NCBI GenBank assembly: GCA_010279815.1
Contig: QEOQ01000704.1
Coordinates: forward strand, 789,863 to 833,754
Reading direction: 5' to 3'
Source: Brachionus plicatilis
Taxonomy: Eukaryota > Rotifera > Eurotatoria > Ploima > Brachionidae
Length of the DNA: 43,892 nt
Shown: positions 20,950 to 30,440 of the stretch, in pieces
Position numbering within the stretch: position 1 is the stretch's first letter
Layout of the letters: each line of letters begins with the position of its first letter
The notes under the pieces: generated by a model
The model's input: the letters and a program-made list of their open reading frames with translations, nothing else
The model's database searches: none
Told to the model about the DNA's origin: nothing
Program-made: the position numbers and the translations under genes

Positions 20950-21351
20950 CGATACGTTGAAATAACTAGAGTTTAGGCATGTTTAAATATTCTATAGTCT
21001 AGGAAAAAAAGAAGAAATTACTAGGTAGAAATTACACAATGAAGTTGGATAAATTCTAATCTGCAACCTACTTATATTCCTCTATCAGTCTAACGACTGA
21101 TTTGAAACTATTAAAACATATAGCTTATTGTAGGTCTCTTAGTGTATAGTATAGGAGTGGGTATCATATTTGAGCTTCAAAATAGTTCGAAATGCTGAAT
21201 TTTGATTGAAATTTATTTTTTTGATGTAAGTTTCTGAGAATGAATTTAAAAAAGGAAAAGAGTAATCCAAGATTGTTCCTATCAAAGATTTGTAAAGATT
21301 ACCTAATTTTTTTGGCTTTAGATACCATTTCTTTTTGAGATACCATTTCAT
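20950..21351 (-). pseudogene. LINE family A, RT C-terminus and 3' UTR, minus copy
   Basis: The minus strand encodes LGNLYKSLIGTILDYSFPFL, NSFSETYIKK and FRTILKLKYDTHS, the same stretch as 2190-2340 in the plus copy. It continues in decayed form to about 20950, where even the 3' UTR words match (TAGTAATTTCTTC...TTTCCT and ATTTAAACATG). A 9-residue direct repeat (KKWYLKPKK next to KWYLKKKWYL) sits at the 5' break. No FADD motif is present; only the thumb end remains. Confidence 0.8.
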
Positions 21352-21384
21352 TATATTCCATTTATATCTTATTTAATTAATACA

Positions 21385-21658
21385 TGTTACCCTGAATAAT
21401 CACTTATTCATCAGCTTGTCAACTGATGCACAAAGATAAGTAAGAATTATACTTGTCACGTATCTCAGAAGTTAGACGCTTCGAAATGCTGACATATACA
21501 TTAAGCACTAAGCTCACATCTTGAGTTAATTATAAGCTCGTGTTCTTGACACGAGCATATAGGTATAAATAAGAATTCCATTCTTAGAACTTCAGAACGT
21601 TCAATATCTTAAATAAAGCTTTTAAAGATTAAACATTGTTTATTATAAACCGGTTACA
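21385..21658 (+). repeat. Candidate solo LTR
   Basis: A 274-bp segment begins TGTTACCCTG and ends CCGGTTACA, flanked on both sides by the 4-bp direct repeat TACA (21381-21384 and 21659-21662). It contains a TATAAATA box (21563-21570), an AATAAA (21612-21617) between them and the end, and a perfect 8-bp hairpin GCTCGTGT/ACACGAGC (21536-21556). TG...CA ends, a short target duplication and internal promoter-to-polyA order are LTR hallmarks. No internal region is attached. No matching LTR was found elsewhere in the window. Confidence 0.6.
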
Positions 21659-21662
21659 TACA

Positions 21663-23266
21663 ACTCTATCTGAGAGTGACGATGGGATTAAAAAAATATC
21701 AAGAACTTTATAAGATTCCGTTTTAAATTTATTATTTGCTGATGTCTTATTATTAATTACAGAGATGCTGAGCTTGTTAAGAATTTCTTATAAGACAAGA
21801 CCATTCTCATTTTCTTTCAAACAACCTAAACTTTTAGTCTTCGCTTTGAAATCACCCCCGAATTTAAATATCCTAAACCTCCTTGTGATATCAAGGAAGA
21901 GCTCAAAAGAAAGTTCAATTTTAAAAAAAAAAAATTCTTTTATTTAAACCTGATACACTTAAATTAATATATGCAAATTAATCAGTAATTGATAAGTTTA
22001 TTAAAGTAATAATTGAGACCGAAAATGAGTTGAGGACATGAATAGTAATCATTTATATCTTAAAAATAAAAAGTGATTCATTTTAATTAAATTTTGAGAC
22101 CAAATTAGTAATTATTGTTTATTAGTAATGAGCCCACTTCAGGAACTGTATTAGCCCGAATAAATATGACCCTTAAATAAATACTTTGTTGTCTAAGGAT
22201 ATTTTTAATACTCAAAAAAAGAATCTAGTTATTATAATCAATTCAGTTTTTTTTTAATCTTCTAAAAAAAATATTTTTGAATCTTTTTTTTTGGATAATC
22301 TTTCAATTTGTTGTTTTAAATTCCGAATTTATTGAACGGAAATCTCGATTCTCTTCACTCGCCTAAGGAGAGAAGCTGCTTCTCTGAAAAAGTCTACACT
22401 TTACCATGTCTCAGGTCATCTAATTAAAGGAGCTCATCTTGATGTGTGTTCGCCTACATATGAATGCTTTAAAATTTAAAAATGACATTTCCCTGATAAT
22501 CTTGTACTTTGCAGCAGTATTTAAAACATAAAATAAAACCAACGTTAAATGAATAAGAAACATTGAGCAAATAATTTTTATGTTTTCTAGGCCAAAACTG
22601 AACCAATCGCAGTTAAACTCCGTTTTGAATTGTTTTGCTCAAAACTTATACGACAGCTAGAAAAACGATTATTTTTCACAAAATCATTCGAATTAGTCTT
22701 GAAAACGGTTTTTGAAGTATTCAAAACTTCATTTGGATTAGTTAATTTAATGCCTGTATTTTTGTATGATAAGCATATATTTTTGGTCAAGATGATTAGC
22801 TAGGTTGTTAAAACTTAAAAATTTGATGTTGTTGGTTGTTCAATGCTTACTTCTAACAGAACATTTTGGTTGTTTGGCTTAATTGTCTTAAAATAATCCA
22901 GAAAACTGATAACCATCTTAAAGCTAAATTTTTTTAAATTAAAAGATGATTTTCAACATTATAAAAAGCTTTTATATAATGAATTGAATCAGATCAGAAA
23001 AATTGCAATTTTTTCAAACGAGATTTTTTTTGTTCTATGGAATATATCCGAAAAAAAGTTAAGCTAGATTTGAAACGAATCTTAAGTATTTTTTCCAATA
23101 TGGTAAGTCAAAATAAGATTTATCAAAAATAAATAAAATAAAAACAATTTTAGCGGAAAATCGCTTTCAAATGGCAACTTATAGATTTCGATTTATTTTT
23201 CTTTTGAAAACGGGCATTTTTTCAATAGAAATCCGGTATAGTCCTTAGAGGAAAATTTTTTTGTAT
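21663..23266. other. Long stretch without a supported gene
   Basis: The open frames at 21765-21947 (plus) and 22587-22790 (minus) have no recognisable motif. A short perfect hairpin AGAGAAGC/GCTTCTCT lies near 22370-22387. Slightly GC-richer sequence at 22340-22450 was checked for a tRNA fold and none was found. Confidence 0.35.
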
Positions 23267-23370
23267 ATTATGAAGAAAACATAATATTTTAACCTACAGA
23301 AGGGACAAATAAATGAAACATGTCACTTTTCAAAATAAACCAAGGGCTGTAGATCGCCAACTCAAAGAAA
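23267..23370 (+). repeat. 105-bp dispersed repeat, copy 2
   Basis: Matches 12219-12323 in the same orientation, including the leader and first codons of the ORF at 23313. This copy is the more complete one because its reading frame stays open beyond the shared part. Confidence 0.7.
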
Positions 23371-23579
23371 TTGAACAAGAGCGTTCGAAAGGAAAAATCG
23401 ATTTTGAAATTAAAAGAGATCTAATGATTTCTAATATCGACTTAAGTCAAAAGGAATATTTAAGATGGATAAAACTTTTTTCGATGCTTGATAAGCAGTA
23501 TTTAAGACTGAACGAAAATTGGCTTAAAATTTTATATGTAAAAGATATATTCTTGAATGTAACAATGCAAGCAACATGA
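23313..23579 (+). CDS. Unassigned 88-residue ORF
   Basis: The frame from ATG 23313 encodes a charged, helix-prone protein (MKHVTFQNKPRAVDRQLKEI, EQERSKGKIDFEIKRDLMIS, then IDLSQKEYLRWIKLF). I recognise no domain. The start is shared with a decayed copy at 12270, so the ORF likely comes from a mobile or duplicated unit rather than a single-copy host gene. Its stop overlaps the next ATG (ATGA at 23576-23579). Confidence 0.35.
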   Translation: MKHVTFQNKPRAVDRQLKEIEQERSKGKIDFEIKRDLMISNIDLSQKEYLRWIKLFSMLDKQYLRLNENWLKILYVKDIFLNVTMQAT

Positions 23580-23752
23580 AAATAAAACGATCAAATATAA
23601 AGCATTGCTATAAAGAAATCAAAGTCAGTTTTAAATTAAGAGAAAATAAAATTAATGGTTTTCTTCATGATAACGGTTTTATTAGTTCGCATGGTATTGA
23701 GATAAGAAGTGAGAGGGATTCCCTTTATATTAAAATAAATGGTCTGAAGTGA
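23576..23752 (+). CDS. Unassigned 58-residue ORF overlapping the previous stop
   Basis: Begins at the ATG of the ATGA overlap with the upstream ORF and encodes MKIKRSNIKHCYKEIKVSFK, later NGFLHDNGFISSHGIEIRSE. After its TGA the same frame stays open for a further 24 codons (MVHYGNIILRNLKFLKG) to a TAA near 23828, so the TGA could be a nonsense mutation. No family recognised. The two frames may be one protein split by a frameshift. Confidence 0.3.
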   Translation: MKIKRSNIKHCYKEIKVSFKLRENKINGFLHDNGFISSHGIEIRSERDSLYIKINGLK

Positions 23753-23907
23753 GATTTTAAAATGGTACATTATGGAAATATTATCTTACGAAATTTGAAA
23801 TTTTTAAAAGGAAAAAATAAACATTGTTAACTCGAAAGTCAAACTAATTAATATTCACCATTCAAATATATTGATGTTTAATTTAATTATTAGTTCAAAA
23901 AATAAAA

Positions 23908-24940
23908 GGTTACTTGAAATTCATGATCATGATCACATGATCAAAACTTAACCAAAAAAACTTCTACAAAAAAACAAAAACTTCATTTGAAAACTTAAAA
24001 GTCTAAATTAAAATCTACATTGAGTTTTCTAAATTATGGCTCAAACAAACTCTCTAAATATAATTGTAAAATTTCAAAAAATTGATTAATTTTTAATTTT
24101 TACCTCAGATAAAAATTCATATAATTTTTTATCTAGTTAAACAAATTATGTTTAATAAAGTTTAGTCATTTATTATTAAAAATTTGATTAAAAAGACCTT
24201 TATTTTAATCCTAAGCATTAAAATTTTGGTTTGAAATTTACATTTGATCATGAACTTCAATTTGCCAAAAAATAAAAATTCAAAATTAAATGCTAAAAGC
24301 GGATTGTTCTTAAAGTAAAAATTAAGATTATATTAATTGAGGAAAATTATGAAAAAATTAGCTTTTTGATGTCAAAAACTTTTGTAAACGGTTGGCGGTT
24401 CTTAAGAATTGTCAGTAATTAGACTGTCAGGACTGTATTCTACACCTTAAATTCTTTAACGGTATCTTTAGCATCTAAAATAGAAAAGCAAAGGCCTCAT
24501 AGATTTCTAATTAATTTATTAATTTTTTAATAATAAATGACTAAACTTTATTAAACATAATCTGTTTAATCTTTATCTAGAATAAAATTCATGTGAAATT
24601 TTATCTGAAGTAAAAATTAAATATTATTTATTATTTTGAAATTTTGCAATTCAAAATTTAGCTTTGTTTCACTGTAATATTTTTTAATAAAAATAAATAT
24701 TATTTTAAGATTTTTTATTCGAGCAATAATTATGATAACACATTGTTGAATTTAAATTTGTATTTAAAGTTTTCAAATAAAAATTTTGGAAAAATCAATT
24801 AGAAAAAAAATTTTTTTTTTTATTTAAAATTCTAAACATTTTTAGTTTAATTTCAAAAATGAATGAAAATTTATTTTATCATTTTTATTGAGATTATAAC
24901 CAATTAAGTATGAGATCATGATCATGAACTTCAAGCTGCC
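23908..24940. repeat. Foldback element with long imperfect inverted arms
   Basis: The left end GGTTACTTGAAATTCATGAT (23908 on) and the right end (to 24940, reverse complement GGCAGCTTGAAGTTCATGAT) are inverted copies. Internal blocks also pair: about 24060-24190 with 24520-24660, sharing ATTATGTTTAATAAAGTTTA and GTCATTTATTATTAAAAA. The arms are about 280-420 bp with indels; the centre (24200-24510) is unique and contains an extra ATCATGAACTTCAA end-like word at 24247. No coding capacity. A half copy lies at 38248-38640. Confidence 0.75.
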
Positions 24941-25525
24941 AACTTTATTCGGTTAAAAATACAAGAAAATATGTTCGATAATTCTCTTAAAATTGTTCCC
25001 AAAATTTGGACAAAAAAAGTCTATTTAAGCTCTTTTATGCTTTTTACTTAAAGTATTATTGAAAATTTTTTAAAAAAAACAAACCATATTTTAAAATAGA
25101 ACATAATTTAAACATTTTTAAAATATTTATTCTAAAATTAAAAAAATCAAACTTTACTTGCATAATTTTCAAAAATATTTTGAGCAACATTTTTTCTTCG
25201 CCACATATAATTGGAAATGAATTCCTATGAAAAAAAATCACAACAGTATCTGATCAAGACCTTGTTGTGTTTTACAGTATGTAATTACATCACCAGCTAC
25301 AAACATAATAATTGAAAATTAAGCTAGAAATTTATTTCAAGCATGTTTCACGGTTTGCTTTGAAACAAGCTCAGTTCCATTTGAAATAAACTTGATAATC
25401 GTGTATTTATGACTTCAGTTTTCAAAAACACTTTTCAATCAAATACATCTTCTGACTTTAAAAAGTTTTGTGAAATGATAGATAAATCATGTTTTCAAAC
25501 TATAACATTTGATACATTTTTCGAG
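24941..25525. other. Spacer between foldback element and GPCR copy 2
   Basis: AT-rich 3' flank of the minus-strand receptor. The open frame at 25056-25241 has no motif. Nothing else recognised. Confidence 0.35.
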
Positions 25526-26500
25526 TTAGCTTCTCGTTTTGATTGAAGTTTGAGGGTTATACAATTTTGAACCAATTTTTGGATTAAAAACATAGATTAC
25601 AATCGGATCAGTGAAACAAACTGTATAAGTGAGCCAGTAAATGTTTTTCATAATCTGATCTGAAAATATATAGAAGTATACATCTAAAAGATAAAATGTG
25701 CATGGAATTATCCATTGAATCCAAAATGTAAATACCAACAGTACAATTTTGAGCTGTGAATGCATATTTAGCGCTCTTAGGTGTTTTTTCTTTTTTTTGC
25801 TAAACGAATTCTGATCACCTTTGGTAAAAAATGAAATGCGCTTATTTTTAAGTATGTTCATGCTGACCATTAAAATAATTCCAACTAATAACAAGCTCAT
25901 TAGAACCAAAAACCATAAAATAAAAGTAAATATAAATTTTTGAAATTTTGAACTAAAATTTATTTCAATACTAAAAGGTTTCATTCCAAAAAAATTAACA
26001 AATGGTATCCAAATTGAGAAGCTAATTGTCCAAATTGATAAAATGATTATTTTGAATCGTTTAACTAGAAAATCATTTTTGAATTTGGTTGGTTGTTTGA
26101 CACTTTTCAAAAGTACCAAAGACAGGTAAAGCATGTGCAGAGCAGTGGTTGTATTGATGTTATTGTCATAGGACGCCCAGATCAGGGCTATTGCTTTTGG
26201 TAGCGGAAAATAATTAAACAAATTTTCAATCACATAAAATGGATAGTCCACTAGGCATGTTATAATGTCCATTACACACATAGCTAGAGCGATTTTGTCG
26301 TAAATACTGAGGCAAGTTTTGAGCAATTTTTTTGCCAAAAGTAAATTTGACACCAGAATTAGAAAATATAATAAAAATCCAAAAAATGTGGTCAGAAAAT
26401 TTTTTTCAGCAAAGTAACCAAGACAGTATAGAAATTTTGGAAAACTGTCGAATACTTGAGGCTTGCTACAGTTAGTATAATTAGAATTATTGAGAGACAT
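25526..26500 (-). CDS. Rhodopsin-class (class A) 7TM GPCR, copy 2
   Basis: Intact 324-residue paralogue of the receptor at 4255-5229, on the opposite strand and differing at only a few dozen positions. It keeps the seven hydrophobic segments, the N-terminal sequons (N4, N7, N10), D78, the DP-x3-Y end of TM7 and the KKKKKH loop. It also lacks DRY. Differences cluster in loop 2 and around it: the loop 2 Cys (C183 in copy 1) is Ser, AEKNF replaces AKKNF near TM1, and PTKFKNDFLVKRFK replaces PVTFKNDFLIKQFK. The last 12 residues diverge. The long TM6-TM7 stretch (residues 211-312) is identical, which points to recent duplication or gene conversion. No stop or frameshift is present. Confidence 0.85.
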   Translation of the reverse strand: MSLNNSNYTNCSKPQVFDSFPKFLYCLGYFAEKNFLTTFFGFLLYFLILVSNLLLAKKLLKTCLSIYDKIALAMCVMDIITCLVDYPFYVIENLFNYFPLPKAIALIWASYDNNINTTTALHMLYLSLVLLKSVKQPTKFKNDFLVKRFKIIILSIWTISFSIWIPFVNFFGMKPFSIEINFSSKFQKFIFTFILWFLVLMSLLLVGIILMVSMNILKNKRISFFTKGDQNSFSKKKKKHLRALNMHSQLKIVLLVFTFWIQWIIPCTFYLLDVYFYIFSDQIMKNIYWLTYTVCFTDPIVIYVFNPKIGSKLYNPQTSIKTRS

Positions 26501-26778
26501 TATTTTATTTTAAGAAAAACACAACAAAAAGAGTTTCCTGCTTTTTTTCAATCTTAGAAATTTTATTTTTTCTATATTTTATAATAAACGGAAAATATTT
26601 GCAAAATTATTTTGACTGGTATATTAATATTAAATTTATTTATTAAAAATGAATTTTTTCTACATGCTATTTTTATTTGGAGTATTTAATTCTTTTGTTT
26701 CTGGTGAAAATAGCATGTTTTTAGAGGCGTAGCAATAACATTTAAAAATAAACATCCTTCCTAGAATAAAAAGTGTTT
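25530..26778 (-). repeat. Duplicated block carrying GPCR copy 2
   Basis: Inverted partner of 3967-5224. The shared upstream part includes CAGGAAA, ACCAGTCAAAA, AAAATTCATTTTTAATAAAT and CTAGGAAGGATGTTT words with small indels; similarity stops near 26778. Confidence 0.8.
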
Positions 26779-27760
26779 AAATTAAATAAAATTAAATGAA
26801 TATGTTGGAATTCGACATGTCTCTTTTATTTTAGATGACATTTGAAACTACGAAAAAACATTGTTGCTACCTTCCTCGTGTAATTTTTAAACCTCAGTTT
26901 GAATATGAATTAAATGGATAAATAACACCTCTTTAATCCTGAATTTAAATTACTGCTATTACCTGAATCAATTAAAAATATGTTTAAGGGAAATAAAAAA
27001 TACAGTTTTTTGTCTTTAAATTTTGATGCAAATTTTCTTTTTAAGAACAATTTTTTTTTGATATTTATTAAAAATTTTAATAAATATATATTTAATTTAA
27101 ATTAAAATAATTTTATTCTTTTGTTATTTTATTATTATTTATTTGCAATTAAGTCCAATTCTGCAAAATGATATGAATATAAATGAGAAAATTAAATTTG
27201 TAATAAAGAAATATTAATATCAATTTTATTAGTAAAATTTTTCGTTTTGTTAATTTTCTTATTAAGAAAAATTTAATAAATTATTTTGCACATGATGATT
27301 TTGAATATTTTTGGTTTTATATATTGAGATTATTCATAAAGAAAAGCAATTAATTCAAAATGCTTTTGTTTGCAAATTTACAAGATTTTTTCAGGTTTTT
27401 TTTGATCTTTTCAAAGCAAGTTTTTTATTTTTGCCAATTTTTTTATCTTCTTATCTCATATTTAATAGTGGACTTGAGCATTAGCTTATATGTCTTTCGA
27501 AAAGTTAAATGGAAGATTTAAAAAAAACTTAAATTAAGTCGTAAAAATTTTCTATTTTACAAAGCTTTTGTTTTGAATAAACTTTGGGGCCATTTTTTCT
27601 TTTTCTACTGAATGTCTAGGGGATTTTTAAAAAAAAATTAGAAGATTATGTCAAGGATCTTATCAAGAATTTTAAATTCAAAAAATCTCTTTTAATAAGT
27701 GATGTCTTTTTTATTAAAATTTTTCTTTTGATAACTAATAGAAAATTTTTCAATTTCTAT
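26779..27760. other. Non-coding AT-rich DNA
   Basis: No gene, RNA or repeat recognised up to the start of the palindromic element. Sequence is dominated by A/T runs. Confidence 0.4.
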
Positions 27761-28152
27761 TACCGTATCCCCTTGTTTAGCGACGCATGCTTTAATACCA
27801 TGAATAGGATATTTGGTGCATGGTCTAACATAGACCTCACAATGTTAAATTTTTTATTTTAAAAGTCCTATGGGTCACATAGTCGATACATATTAAAAAC
27901 GTAGCGTTTATAATAGAAATTCAAATAAAAAAGCAGAGCTTCAAAAAAATGTCTTTATTAGAGACTCGGGGTTTTAAACTTAAAAAAAAATTAAATATAA
28001 AAAATATTTATTGAGTTTATTTTATAGATGCGACGTTAGAGTTATGGTAAAAAAAATATTAAAAATAATAAAAAAGTTTAATTTTAATTATTGACCCGGC
28101 ATTTAAATTTAAAAATTTAAGACAAAAAAGAGAAAAAAAAAATTAAAAAAAA

Positions 28153-28365
28153 TTATTTTTTCGATTTATTCGTAGAACCTTTCTTTCTTCCTAGTGGCTT
28201 TCTAACTGAACCATTCTTGTTGTAAACAACTAGCGTACTAACACTTGTTGAAGTATTTTGTATATTTTGTTGTATTGGGATATCTTGCAATGGCAAACGT
28301 TGAACGGTGTGACCCTGCTGTGTACCGACAACAATGGGAATATTATTATTCTGACTATATTTTGG
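28153..28365 (-). CDS. Transposon ORF C-terminus in the left arm (mirror copy)
   Basis: Mirror image of the reading at 28477-28689, read on the minus strand from the centre outward to its stop at 28153-28155. It encodes the same basic GRKKGSTNKSKK tail. As both arms keep the same open frame, the duplication postdates most mutational decay. Confidence 0.5.
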   Translation of the reverse strand, partial: PKYSQNNNIPIVVGTQQGHTVQRLPLQDIPIQQNIQNTSTSVSTLVVYNKNGSVRKPLGRKKGSTNKSKK

Positions 28366-28476
28366 TAATCATCGTCTCAAGTAAATTTAGCCCCTATTTC
28401 ACAAACACCAAATATTTCCCAGTGTATATCATCAGTACAAATCCCTTTAGATATAATGATGGTTCGAAACGATCCA

Positions 28477-28689
28477 CCAAAATATAGTCAGAATAATAAT
28501 ATTCCCATTGTTGTCGGTACACAGCAGGGTCACACCGTTCAACGTTTGCCATTGCAAGAGATACCAATACAACAAAATATACAAAATACTTCAACAAGTG
28601 TTAGTACGCTAGTTGTTTACAACAAGAATGGTTCAGTTAGAAAGCCACTAGGAAGAAAGAAAGGTTCTACGAATAAATCGAAAAAATAA
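28477..28689 (+). CDS. Transposon ORF C-terminus in the right arm (AT-hook-like tail)
   Basis: The open frame encodes PPKYSQNNNIPIVVGTQQGH, QRLPLQEIPIQQNIQ and a basic tail, VRKPLGRKKGSTNKSKK, ending at TAA 28687-28689. The low-complexity Gln/Asn stretch and the GRKKGS core resemble nuclear, AT-hook-like C-termini of transposon proteins. There is no catalytic domain: the frame enters from the unique spacer (ATG at 28456/28459), so a full protein is not made here. The antisense frame (28394-28597) starts with a signal-like MLKYFVYFVVL; I treat it as a shadow, although it cannot be excluded. Confidence 0.5.
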   Translation, partial: PKYSQNNNIPIVVGTQQGHTVQRLPLQEIPIQQNIQNTSTSVSTLVVYNKNGSVRKPLGRKKGSTNKSKK

Positions 28690-29091
28690 TTTTTTTTAAT
28701 TTTTTTTTTCTCTTTTTTGTCTTAAATTTTTAAATTTAAATGCCGGGTCAATAATTAAAATTAAACTTTTTTATTATTTTTAATATTTTTTTTACCATAA
28801 CTCTAACGTCGCATCTATAAAATAAACTCAATAAATATTTTTTATATTTAATTTTTTTTTAAGTTTAAAACCCCGAGTCTCTAATAAAGACTTTTTTTTG
28901 AAGCTCTGCTTTTTTATTTGAATTTCTATTATAAACGCTACGTTTTTAATATGTATCGACTATGTGACCCATAGGACTTTTAAAATAAAAAATTTAACAT
29001 TGTGAGGTCTATGTTAGACCATGCACCAAATATCCTATTCATGGTATTAAAGCATGCGTCGCTAAACAAGGGGATACGGTATAAATAAATG

Positions 29092-30440
29092 TATGGTAAC
29101 CTAGTCTAAAGGGGTTATGGGTTAATAGGGTGAACGAATTTGAAAAACCCCTATATCTCCTTCATTTTTAAAGCTACTACCTAAAAAAATATCTTGATAT
29201 GTAGAACTCGAGGAGAGAAATCGAATGATATGTGTGAAATATTTATAAAAAAAATCGTTATATGCTTTTTTTTCTCTTAAAGTTAGACTACGCCTAATGA
29301 GGTGAAAAAGTCTCGAATTAGTGATTTGGGAGAAGGGTGCTTTAAGGCCCTAGGTAATACTTAAGCTCTAACCTATTTCGCTTGTTAGATTCAGCACATG
29401 CTAAAGTATCTAAGAGAATTTTTTTAGAATTTTAGGAAATGTCCTTAGGGCTTCATCTAATGGGGTTTTTTTTAGGGCTTAAAAGGTTAAATAGATTTAA
29501 CCCTATTAGTCAAAAAAATCACCCAATTAGTCCAAATAAGATTCTATTTAACCCATTTAACCGAATAAGACTATAAAAATGCAGTGACGATATTTTTTAA
29601 TAATTAAAAAATTGTAAAATTATTTTCTCTCTCTCACTCTCAAAAAAATTAAAACATAAAAAAAGCAAATTGTTTAAAAATAAGCTAAAGATGTCACAGA
29701 AAAAAGAAATTCAATCTAAAAAAAAAATTATACTGTACAAAATCTAAAATACACAATCAGTGATGTAAATAGTAATAAGCAAAATAAGAATAAGAAGAGG
29801 CCAAAAATGCCAAAATAGCTAAAAAAGGAAGTTGAAGAGGAAGAGGACGTCCACGAAAGCTTGTTGAAAGCAAATTAACACCAGATTAAAATGATAACTT
29901 ATCAGAATCCGAAATATTGTGTAGCTCATGTGAAACAAAGATGGCTGAAGAGAAAGAAAACACGCCAAAATGGTTTTCTTGTGAAAAGTGCTCAAATTGA
30001 GTTTGTTTTAGTTGTTTGTCAAGAGAATTTAAAAAAAAACAAAAAAAGAATTTTTATGTGATGATTGTAAAGATTAACTTTTACTTTTTTTTGAATTCGT
30101 TAAAACTCAACTTTGTTCTGTTTCGAATAAATTAAATTAAATGAATTAAATAATTTTATTAAAAAATTCAAAAAATTTTCTTCCTAAATGTCAAATGGGT
30201 TAAAAGGGTTAAAATTCTTTTTTTGGGGTTAAATTTCGGGCTAATTGTATACAATTTTAAGTGTGATCGGGTTAACCGCTTTAACCCTTTTGGACCTCAC
30301 ATAATTAACCGCGGAGCTAAAGGAGTTACTCAAAAAATTCGGGAAAATTGGGCGACTATTTTTGAAGTTTTTGAACAAAATGGGTGAGAAATAAGCAATA
30401 AAAAAAAAATATGGCCACCCGGTTAGACTAGGTTACCATA
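29092..30440. mobile_element. TIR DNA transposon with TATGGTAACCTAGTCTAA ends
   Basis: The left end TATGGTAACCTAGTCTAA (29092-29109) and the right end (30423-30440) are perfect 18-bp inverted repeats. If TA is the target duplication the element spans 29094-30438. Sub-terminal GGGTTA/TAACCC words are frequent at both ends (29110-29130, 29505-29560, 30195-30290). Inside is a decayed C-terminal protein with AT-hook and PHD-like finger (29836-30077). No transposase catalytic domain was found, so this is a non-autonomous remnant. It starts 10 bp after the palindromic element ends. Confidence 0.8.
29836..30077 (+). pseudogene. AT-hook plus PHD-finger remnant inside the TIR element
   Basis: RGRGRPRKL (29836-29862) is a textbook AT-hook. 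In the same frame, after a TAA, comes SESEILCSSCETKMAEEKEN followed by WFSCEKCSN, a TGA where Trp is expected (29998-30000), and VCFSCLSREF. A frameshift in the A-run leads to FLCDDCKD and a TAA at 30075-30077. The spacing C-x2-C...C-x2-C...C-x2-C with a Trp between fits a PHD-type zinc finger. Such fingers end several transposon ORF products. The upstream part of the protein (ATG near 29690, MSQKKEIQSKKK) is too broken to assign. Confidence 0.6.

Larger units (their letters stand above)
27761..29081. mobile_element. Palindromic transposon: two 605-bp inverted arms
   Basis: Left arm 27761-28365 and right arm 28477-29081 are reverse complements of each other with perhaps one or two mismatches in 605 bp (for example AAAATGTC versus AAAAAGTC). 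They are separated by a 111-bp spacer (28366-28476). The outer ends are TACCGTATCCCCTTG and its complement. If TA is the target duplication, the element is CCGTATCC...GGATACGG. Each arm carries the 3' end of the same ORF, running from the centre outward, so the element looks like two head-to-head copies of one transposon end. Half a copy is present at 36634-39288. Confidence 0.9.

Noticed and set aside
22340..22450. GC-richer patch checked as a possible tRNA
   Set aside because: A hairpin is present but no cloverleaf, T-loop GTTC box or anticodon arm could be drawn.
23900..24945. ATGATCATGATC repeats considered as a CRISPR-like or origin repeat array
   Set aside because: Only the ends carry the words, in inverted order. 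The structure fits a foldback element.
28394..28597. Minus-strand ORF with a signal-peptide-like start (MLKYFVYFVVL) in the palindrome
   Set aside because: It is antisense to the frame with the AT-hook-like tail, which ends in a natural basic C-terminus. Both arms give the same antisense frame, so it gains no independent support.
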